Of a stretch of DNA of 64,000 nucleotides, positions 35,989 to 42,765 are shown piece by piece. Location: positions 372,001-436,000 of the forward strand of contig QAYZ01000014.1 of NCBI GenBank assembly GCA_003054655.1. Direction: 5' to 3'. The stretch's first letter is position 1; every line of letters starts with the position of its first letter. The notes beneath the pieces were generated by a model that worked only from the letters and a program-made list of their open reading frames with translations, was not told the DNA's origin and made no database searches. The position numbers and the translations under genes were made by a program. This DNA comes from Spartobacteria bacterium LR76. Lineage in GTDB: Bacteria; Verrucomicrobiota; Verrucomicrobiia; Chthoniobacterales; Terrimicrobiaceae.

Positions 35989-38697
35989 ATGTGCCACGTC
36001 TTTCGGTTCCTCCTGTTTTTCCCCGTCGCTCTCGGGTCTTTATGGTCTGCGGATATCCATCTCAGCCCGGGGGGGGCGATCTCCACTCTGGAGGCGGCCC
36101 GCGACGCCGCCCGCCTAGCCGCGAAACCCGCGCGAATCATCGTCGGCAAGGGGGTATTCTCGATCACAGAACCCCTTGCATTGGGTCCTCAGGATTCACA
36201 GGTCACCTGGGAGGGAAGTTCCGACGGCCAGTCTGTCATCTCGGGTGGTCGCAGGATTGGAGGCTGGAAACCTGTCGGAGGCGGTCTTTGGCGCGCCGAG
36301 ATCGCTGAGGTGCGCGAGGGGAAATGGCACTTCGAGCAACTTTGGGTCAATGGCTGCCGGGCCGTGCGCGCTCGCACTCCAAACAAGGGCTTCCTCCACA
36401 TGGACGCCCCGGCCACTTCCGGCATTTTTCCCAATGAAGGGCCGGATGAGAAAAAATGGGAGGACAGCCTCCGGAATCTAGCGTTTTGCGCCTCACCCGA
36501 AACCATTAGGGAACTGGGCAAGGCAACTCCCGGGGAACTTGGAGACATTACCCTGATCGTTCCTCACAATTGGGATGTCTTTCACTACCACGTGAAAAAG
36601 ATCGATCACGTGGCAGGTGCGGTGTTGATGAAGCCTCATGAGGAGGCCGAGTTTCGCCAACTGCTGCCAATCAAGGATCCCAGCGGTCGTTTTTACGCAG
36701 AGAACTATCGCGCCGCTCTGGACGCACCTGGAGAATGGTTTCTGGGGCGTGACGGAGGCCTTCACTACTATCCACTTCCAGGCGAGGATATGTCACATGC
36801 GGAAGTCGTGGCCCCCCTAGCGAATACGTTGGTGAAAGTCGATGGAGCCGAGAACATCACATTCAGAAACATATCCTTCGTTCACCAGCAATGGACCATG
36901 GACGCCAATGGATACGGCGATTCCCAATCATCGCATCGCTTGGGTGCTGCCATTGAAGTGAACCGCTCGAAAGACATCATCTTCGAGCAATGCGAAATTG
37001 CCCACATCGGCACCTATGGGATTTGGTTCGACCTCGACGTAACAAAAAGTGGAATAAGGCATAGCCATATCCATGACCTAGGAGCGGGTGGAGTTCGGGT
37101 CGGCCCCACGGCTCAACTGAACGACCTCGTTGAGGGAACCGGCTTCATCACCATCGACAACAATATCATCCAACAGGGCGGGCGAATCTTTCCCGACGCC
37201 GTCGGCGTTCTGGTTGGCTACGCAAGCGACAACGCGGTTACCCACAATGACGTTGGAGATTTCTTCTACACTGGAATTAGCTCCGGTTGGCATTATGGCT
37301 ACGGCGAGTCTTTCGCATATCGAAACCGCTACGAGAACAACCATATTCATCATCTGGGATGGGGAGTTCTGAGCGACATGGGCGGATTCTACAATCTCGG
37401 GGCAGCCCTGGGCACGGTGGTGAAAGGGAATCATATTCACGACATCAGCCGGTATCGCTACGGAGGATGGGGGATATATGCCGACGAGGGTACAAGCGGG
37501 ATTCTAGTTGAGAACAATCTCGTGCATGACACCACCGATCCCGGGTTTCGGCAGCACTATGGATTTTATAATATCATCAGGAACAATATCTTTGCCTTCG
37601 GAAAAAACGCACAGATCGGTCGCTCCAAGCCCGAGGGAAGGCTTCGGTTTATTTTCGAAAGAAACATCGTGGTTTGGAATGAGTCAGCGGATTTACTGGA
37701 GGGAGACGCATCCAATTGGAACTATCAGGAAAAGCCGCTCCCCGGTGAGCCGAAGAAAAGCTACGAGATACGTAACAACCTATACTGGCCCATAGGAGGC
37801 AAAATGCCCGCCCGGCTTGCCGGGACTTGGACTTGGGAGGAATGGCGGCAGCGCCGGGACAAAGGTACTATCGTGACTGACCCCCTGTTTGAAAATGTGC
37901 TTGCCCGCGATTTTCGGCTGAAAGCCGACAGCCCCGCCAAGGAGATTGGCTTTGTACCGTGGGACTTAAGCCGGGCGGGCGTACGCGCCGACGGTCCAAA
38001 AGGCGCCGCCTGGCCGCGCTTGGCCGCGCAATTGACGTTCCCGAACTGGAGCGAAGACTCCCAGCCGTGGCCCCGACGTCCTTTCACTATCAGACGGAAC
38101 ACCTTTGAAAATGCCGCTCCGGGAACACTGCCACTCCTCACAGCTGACCCTCATACAGAGAACGAAGGAGACTTGATCGCCGTCTCAGAAGATGTCTCGT
38201 CGCCCATCCCATTGGACGGAAGCTCTTTGGCGAAATCCTTGAGATCCGTGAAGTTTCAACGGACAGACGGTCCTTCAAGCCGCCATGGTCCGTTTCTCAC
38301 CCTGTCGCCAAACTGGGAAGAGGGAACATTCAAGATCACCTTTGACGTTATGGGACAAACGGGCGCCGATTGGTTCTTTGAAATGCGAACTGCTACCTAC
38401 GGCGAATACAGTGCAGGCCCCCGCATCTCGTGGCAACACGGAAGCCTTGTCGCCAACAAATCTGTCACCTTGTGTGATCTTCCTCCGCGTGAGTGGGTGC
38501 GCGTATCAGTTACGGCAACCCTTGGCACGGGTAGATGGAACTTGTCTTTGACTCGGCAAAACGGGACAGTTCAGAATTTCGAAGACCTTCCCTGCAAAAT
38601 GGATTGGAACCGGTGTTCCAGCCTTGTTTGGGTAGCTGCCGCGGAAACGAACGCCGCGTTTTTTATAGATAATCTGGAGATTTCAGCGATGCCATAG
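35989..38697 (+). CDS. Secreted right-handed beta-helix glycosidase (GH141-like)
   Basis: The 902-residue protein has a signal peptide (CHVFRFLLFFPVALGSLWSA). The N-terminal region has the 'ISGGRRIGGW...LWRAEI' and 'QLWVNGCRAVRARTPN' blocks typical of beta-helix enzymes of the GH141/GH120 type, followed by parallel beta-helix coils rich in NNIIQQGG, NNHIHHLGWGVLSDMGG, NHIHDIS and NNLVHDTTDPG. A C-terminal jelly-roll-like domain (about 740-902, FDVMGQTGADWFFEMRTATY) may bind carbohydrate. Known GH141 members act as alpha-L-fucosidase or xylanase; specificity here is open. It is the last gene of the ABC operon (43-bp gap after the permease), so its product likely generates the ligand for that importer. 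Confidence 0.7.
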   Translation: MCHVFRFLLFFPVALGSLWSADIHLSPGGAISTLEAARDAARLAAKPARIIVGKGVFSITEPLALGPQDSQVTWEGSSDGQSVISGGRRIGGWKPVGGGLWRAEIAEVREGKWHFEQLWVNGCRAVRARTPNKGFLHMDAPATSGIFPNEGPDEKKWEDSLRNLAFCASPETIRELGKATPGELGDITLIVPHNWDVFHYHVKKIDHVAGAVLMKPHEEAEFRQLLPIKDPSGRFYAENYRAALDAPGEWFLGRDGGLHYYPLPGEDMSHAEVVAPLANTLVKVDGAENITFRNISFVHQQWTMDANGYGDSQSSHRLGAAIEVNRSKDIIFEQCEIAHIGTYGIWFDLDVTKSGIRHSHIHDLGAGGVRVGPTAQLNDLVEGTGFITIDNNIIQQGGRIFPDAVGVLVGYASDNAVTHNDVGDFFYTGISSGWHYGYGESFAYRNRYENNHIHHLGWGVLSDMGGFYNLGAALGTVVKGNHIHDISRYRYGGWGIYADEGTSGILVENNLVHDTTDPGFRQHYGFYNIIRNNIFAFGKNAQIGRSKPEGRLRFIFERNIVVWNESADLLEGDASNWNYQEKPLPGEPKKSYEIRNNLYWPIGGKMPARLAGTWTWEEWRQRRDKGTIVTDPLFENVLARDFRLKADSPAKEIGFVPWDLSRAGVRADGPKGAAWPRLAAQLTFPNWSEDSQPWPRRPFTIRRNTFENAAPGTLPLLTADPHTENEGDLIAVSEDVSSPIPLDGSSLAKSLRSVKFQRTDGPSSRHGPFLTLSPNWEEGTFKITFDVMGQTGADWFFEMRTATYGEYSAGPRISWQHGSLVANKSVTLCDLPPREWVRVSVTATLGTGRWNLSLTRQNGTVQNFEDLPCKMDWNRCSSLVWVAAAETNAAFFIDNLEISAMP

Positions 38698-38769
38698 CCT
38701 ATAATCTGCGCAGGCAGATGTGACTTCCTTGTCAGGTTAAGTCATACTCCTGGAGGTGTCCTGGTTCGG

Positions 38770-38799
38770 CTGGCGTGGCAAAAAAAACGACACCGCCAG
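38770..38799. terminator. Hairpin between convergent operons
   Basis: CTGGCGTG at 38770-38777 pairs with CACCGCCAG at 38791-38799 (one bulge) around a loop containing eight A on the plus strand. It lies between the ends of the beta-helix and ATPase genes and could end transcription from either side, but the T-run is in the loop rather than after the stem. Confidence 0.45.
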
Positions 38800-38856
38800 G
38801 GGCCGGGATGCAAATCCGAACTGGCAGCGAGCTTCTATGCTGATGTTGCAATCTTT

Positions 38857-39975
38857 TTAAGCAATGCGGACGGTTGTTATAGGATCGAAAAGATGGATGT
38901 TTTCTGTCTTGATTGCGAATAGGTGCTGATGTCCAGCATCACTTTGATTGACGGTTGAACGACTGCGGCAGATCAGCGAGTGTCTGCCGGTCCCAATATG
39001 GATATAGCTTTCTGATCCCATGGGTTCGACCAGATCGATGATCGCGGTGAAGGCGTTCTCCGACGAACCTTTGTTTGAGGTGACCATCTCGCAATCTTCA
39101 GCGCGCACTCCTAGGATGACTTCCTTTCCAATATAGGGTGATACCACTTCACGAGCTTGGAAATTCAGGGTGACGGCGCCGTTCTGCTTTTCCCGGAAAA
39201 AAACTGCTCCGCCCGCTCTTTCCAAGGTGCCTTCGACGAAGTTCATCGGAGGGCTTCCGAGAAAGCCCGCCACAAAAAGATTCGCCGGTTCGTGGTAGAT
39301 CTTGAGTGGAGTGTCCACTTGCTGAATGAAACCGTCTTTCATCACGACAATGCGAGTGCCCATGGTCATCGCTTCGATTTGATCATGGGTAACGTAAATG
39401 ACTGTGGCCTCGAGACGCTGGTGGAGTCTTGTGATCTCCATCCGCATCTGCACACGCATTTTTGCGTCGAGGTTCGATAGCGGTTCGTCAAAGAGAAAGA
39501 CCTTCGGGTGGCGAACGATCGCACGTCCGACCGCCACACGTTGGCGCTGACCTCCCGATAGTGCCTTTGGTAGACGCTCAAGATATTGCCTGATGCCCAG
39601 GATGTCTGCTGCCTCCATTACCCGCTTATGGATTTCCGCTTTTGGGTATTTTCGCAGTTTGAGGCCGAACGCCATATTGTCGTACACACTCATGTGCGGA
39701 TAGAGCGCATAGTTTTGGAAGACCATGGCGATATCGCGATCCTTGGGCGGCACGTCGTTCACCAGCTTTTCATCAATGAAGACTTCGCCTCTAGAGATTT
39801 CCTCCAAGCCCGCGATCATCCGCAGGCTTGTTGACTTGCCGCAGCCGGATGGCCCAACGAATACCACAAATTCGCGGTTAGCGACCTCTAGATTAAAGTC
39901 TGTGACGGCAGTAACGTCTGCGCCTCTTTCGCCAGGATAGATTTTATAGACGTTTCGAAGAGTAACGTTTGCCAT
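38857..39975 (-). CDS. Sugar ABC transporter ATPase (UgpC/MsmX/MalK family)
   Basis: The 372-residue protein has all ABC motifs: Walker A GPSGCGKST (41-49), Q-loop VFQNYALYPH, signature LSGGQRQRV (139-147), Walker B VFLFDEP (159-165) and the H-loop VTHDQIEAM. The C-terminal third is the TOBE/regulatory domain of the MalK group (FLGSPPMNFVEGTLE, then VILGVRAEDCEM). It energises an oligosaccharide importer; the nearest partner is the fused permease at 33951-35945, whose operon converges with this gene. Being monocistronic and on the opposite strand, it may serve several importers as MsmX does in Bacillus. It starts at the ATG at 39975. A 9-bp palindrome TCGTGACGA lies about 15 bp upstream. Confidence 0.9.
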   Translation of the reverse strand: MANVTLRNVYKIYPGERGADVTAVTDFNLEVANREFVVFVGPSGCGKSTSLRMIAGLEEISRGEVFIDEKLVNDVPPKDRDIAMVFQNYALYPHMSVYDNMAFGLKLRKYPKAEIHKRVMEAADILGIRQYLERLPKALSGGQRQRVAVGRAIVRHPKVFLFDEPLSNLDAKMRVQMRMEITRLHQRLEATVIYVTHDQIEAMTMGTRIVVMKDGFIQQVDTPLKIYHEPANLFVAGFLGSPPMNFVEGTLERAGGAVFFREKQNGAVTLNFQAREVVSPYIGKEVILGVRAEDCEMVTSNKGSSENAFTAIIDLVEPMGSESYIHIGTGRHSLICRSRSTVNQSDAGHQHLFAIKTENIHLFDPITTVRIA

Positions 39976-40847
39976 GGATTTTGTTTCTAGTCGTGACGAG
40001 AATGACAGGGAATCTAAGTCCTCCGTTGAGCGAACTGGAGATTAACAGGAGAGGTGATCCAGAGTAGTCTGGCTTTAGTCGAAGGTCAATGCACTCTTTC
40101 CCTTGATTGTTATCCTTCTTTTTGGATATTGCCGACCAAGAAACGAAGGAGCGATAGTCCCCGCAAGACGCATGTTTGCGCAAAGAGTCCATGCCTGAAT
40201 GGACCATTTTTGAGGCGAACCGATGTGGTGGGTCTAGAGGCCTCAGATCGGTTGAGATTATTCAGGAGTTAAGTGAATGTAGATGCTCCGACTTCATCAA
40301 ATGGGTCCCCTTTTCGAAAAGATGGGCGAGCGTAATAACGCTTTCCGCAATCTCGCCAAGGGATGCGTTTGGCCCACGGAAAGAAGCCGGTCGTGGTTCC
40401 TACTATCCGCGAGTATTTTCTAGACTGACTTGAGGCAAACACGCCACCTCAGCTTTCGCCCAGTACGCACGCTCGTTATACCAGCATCATCCGAAAGTTT
40501 CTTGCTTTCCTTGGCGACGATGCGGCTGCCGAGCTCCAAGCGCTATCGGCTGAGAGGATCGATGCCTTCATCACGCATGAAGCCGAGGAGGTATTGGCAC
40601 CGAAAAGTCAGAATTTGAACTTGAGGGCCGCCCTCGGTAAGGCTTTCAAGTGGGACTACATCAAAATCAATGTCGCGAATACGGTTGAGCGTTAGTACGG
40701 TGTTGGTGGGAGAGTCCATTGTCGTCATGGATATAGAAGCAACTCAGACGACGAACTTGCGCGAAAAGCGCTTAACGGCTGCGCTTGCGTCAAGTCCTGG
40801 CGGTTGCCGGACTGTCGCATCAGGCGGAGGAGGGAGTGGGGAACCGT
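39976..40847. other. Gene-poor region with an integrase relic
   Basis: 872 bp without an intact gene. The left 390 bp should hold the ATPase promoter; I see nothing else definite there. The right half contains the decayed recombinase fragment (40363-40695). It probably marks a past insertion boundary between the ABC operon and the 41-64 kb cluster. Confidence 0.6.
40363..40695 (+). pseudogene. Relic of a tyrosine recombinase (core-binding domain)
   Basis: One reading frame gives VVVPTIREYFLD, a stop (TGA at 40426, probably once TGG), LEANTPPQLSPSTHARYTS, IIRKFLAFLGDD, LSAERIDAFITHEAEEVLAP and RAALGKAFKWDYIKIN, then ANTVER and a stop. This matches the SAM-like N-terminal domain of phage-type tyrosine recombinases, where 'TYxEFxxxWLE', 'RYxxIIRxFLxFLG' and 'LRAALGxAxxxGxIxxNPA' are typical. 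A few residues seem deleted before RAALG, and the catalytic domain (Arg-His-Arg-His-Tyr) is absent. It is a remnant of a mobile element, unrelated to the pseudopilin and enzyme genes. Confidence 0.72.
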
Positions 40848-41546
40848 ATGAAGATCGAAATGGATCCTATGTGCCTTCCCCGGAAGGCGTACTCCCTAAA
40901 TGAAACCCTGGAAACAGCCGTGACCGGCTGGGAACAGTACCTGAGCTCCCCGTCGATGACGAACCGGGAGCGCCTCGTTGAGGCGCTCGACCTGCTGGTC
41001 CACCAGCGAGTGCGCGCGGTGTGCGCGCAGTCGGATGTATTGACCTCTCTTAGCGAGGACATTCGCCAGCGCGCTCACGAGCGATTGCTCGGTTATCTCG
41101 GGCAGAACCGGAATCTGCGGATGGCTACCTTTGAAGGTGACCGGCCATCGATGGCGGAAGCGATTGAGGCGGTCGTCCGGCGAGTGGTCGGCTATGCCAA
41201 GAGCGAGGAACTGCGCGAGCGCACCCGGACCGCACAGTATGAACTCTCCATGGCCGAGGTGCCCGAACTTCCCGCCTACCATCCGAGCCTGAGAAGCGCG
41301 ATCAGTGATCTGACTGGCGATGAGGTCTTTTCTCTTGCCCGCCGGATCCTGCGTCGGGCCGCCCGTCAGAGGGTATTGCCGCGGGGACACGCCGCGCTGG
41401 GGCGTCTCGTCTATCTCGACGGCATTCCTCAACGTGACGTTGCGCGCCGCCTCGGAGTTTCCGAGTCAACCATCTGCCGTTGGCTTAAGTGCGTGCGGTC
41501 ATTCCTCAGTAATGCGGTGGAGTGCGAGGAATTTGGTCTGAAATAG
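40848..41546 (+). CDS. Small protein with C-terminal sigma-70 region 4-like helix-turn-helix
   Basis: The 232-residue protein ends with LVYLDGIPQRDVARRLGVSE followed by STICRWLKCVRSFL, a helix-turn-helix of the region 4 type found in ECF sigma factors. The N-terminal 150 residues are helical and charged (LVEALDLLVHQRVRAVCAQS, MAEAIEAVVRRVVGYAKSEE) and could correspond to a diverged region 2, but the usual region 2 aromatic and DNA-melting motifs are not evident. The ATG at 40848 is preceded by AGGAGGG, one of the few Shine-Dalgarno-like sequences in the window, at slightly long spacing. It sits next to the integrase relic and may have arrived with it. It could be an ECF-like sigma factor or a DNA-binding protein of an element. 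Confidence 0.55.
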   Translation: MKIEMDPMCLPRKAYSLNETLETAVTGWEQYLSSPSMTNRERLVEALDLLVHQRVRAVCAQSDVLTSLSEDIRQRAHERLLGYLGQNRNLRMATFEGDRPSMAEAIEAVVRRVVGYAKSEELRERTRTAQYELSMAEVPELPAYHPSLRSAISDLTGDEVFSLARRILRRAARQRVLPRGHAALGRLVYLDGIPQRDVARRLGVSESTICRWLKCVRSFLSNAVECEEFGLK

Positions 41547-41608
41547 TTTGCATATAAGTCTGGGTGACACAGACGGTGATGCATCTGGGTGCCGGGGAGC
41601 AGCATCTA

Positions 41609-41639
41609 CTCGGCAAAACGCTCTATGTGTTTTGCCGGG
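41609..41639. terminator. Hairpin between convergent genes
   Basis: CGGCAAAAC (41611-41619) and GTTTTGCCG (41629-41637) form a perfect 9-bp stem with a 9-base loop; outer C:G and T:G pairs extend it. It lies between the HTH gene (plus) and the SGNH esterase gene (minus), a likely bidirectional terminator. Confidence 0.6.
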
Positions 41640-41661
41640 CCAGCCGTCGGTGGGAATCTAT

Positions 41662-42747
41662 TCAGTGAGCAGGATCGGAAGGAGGGGGAGCTTTTCGCAA
41701 GAGATCTGTGATCTGACTGGAAAGGTTGGATTTTACCTTCTTGATGATTTCCAGGTTTGCGGTCGCATCAAAAATAGCGTCGACGCTTTCATAGGAGCCG
41801 CGAGGCTTGATGTACTCGTCGACATTTTTTCGGAAAGCATCCTGGAGGAACTCCGGCACGGAAACCGGGCGATCACGCTCGGTTAGGGATTTTTCTATAC
41901 TCTCGTATTCGGATCGGCTCAGAGCTTGGGTGAGGGAGAGGACTTTGGCGCCCGAACTTCCGCGGTAGGTGACGGTCACGTCCCAGACCTGCGGGATCTG
42001 AGCCCACGCGGCGCGAGCCTTGGAAAGCTGCGAGTCGTCGAGGCCAAAGGCCTCCAGAACAGATGCCGCGATCAGCTCTGCCCCATGCGGGTTGGGATGC
42101 ACGCCATCGACCGTCAGGATTCTCCGCGGTTTCGGCGTGGCCGAAAACACGGCGAGTGCATCGGCATTCGGATCGGCGAGCAGGCAGTGCTTTTCGGCAG
42201 CCAACTTCCGGAGGAAGGCGGTGTAGTCTGTGAGCTTTGCATTGAAGGCATTCTCTGGTTCCTCCATGATGGGCGTGGCGGTGAGGATCATGACCCCGAT
42301 GTCGGCAGCTTGGGCCTGATCCACGAGGGAGGTCATGTTCCTCTTGTAGTCCTCGAGGGCGACGCCGCGATCCCCGTGCCATACGTCGTTGACTCCGCAA
42401 CTGATCGTCACCCAATCGGGCTTTTTCTCGAGGACATCTCGGCTTAACCGGGCCAGCATATCCTTGGAGCTGTTTCCACTCACTCCTGCGGGCAGCGGCG
42501 TGATCTCGACTCCATTTGCCTTCAAGCCTGCTGCTACTAGGCGCACGTAACCTCCCGGCTGGTTCCAGCCGTTGGCGGTGATGGAGTCGCCGAGAAAAGC
42601 GACTTTTTCGCCGCCTTTTAGTGCCAGGGGAGAGTCAGCCGCGCGGGCCGATGCGCAGGCAAAGACGAGAGCGATGGAGAAATGCGCGACGATGCGGATA
42701 TGGGTAGGCGCGAATGACATTTTCGGATAATGAATCAGTCGTTTCAT
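41662..42747 (-). CDS. Secreted SGNH/GDSL hydrolase (esterase)
   Basis: The 361-residue protein has an N-terminal export signal (AHFSIALVFACASARAADS) and the SGNH blocks: FLGDSITANG with Ser55, Gly in block II (GVSGNSS), SCGVND with Asn120 in block III, and DGVHPNPHG with Asp214 and His217 in block V. It resembles carbohydrate esterases that remove acetyl or other acyl groups from plant polysaccharides. Two ATG codons (42747 and 42720) are possible; both keep the signal. It is the last gene of a minus-strand series beginning with the PATR/PEP-CTERM gene and the GH50-like gene, 18 bp after the latter, so it likely deacylates the same polymer. Confidence 0.85.
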   Translation of the reverse strand: MKRLIHYPKMSFAPTHIRIVAHFSIALVFACASARAADSPLALKGGEKVAFLGDSITANGWNQPGGYVRLVAAGLKANGVEITPLPAGVSGNSSKDMLARLSRDVLEKKPDWVTISCGVNDVWHGDRGVALEDYKRNMTSLVDQAQAADIGVMILTATPIMEEPENAFNAKLTDYTAFLRKLAAEKHCLLADPNADALAVFSATPKPRRILTVDGVHPNPHGAELIAASVLEAFGLDDSQLSKARAAWAQIPQVWDVTVTYRGSSGAKVLSLTQALSRSEYESIEKSLTERDRPVSVPEFLQDAFRKNVDEYIKPRGSYESVDAIFDATANLEIIKKVKSNLSSQITDLLRKAPPPSDPAH

Positions 42748-42765
42748 CACTCAGTACTCAGGCGA

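Noticed and set aside
40176-40433. 85-codon frame before the integrase relic
   Set aside because: No recognisable similarity, and it overlaps the relic in another frame.
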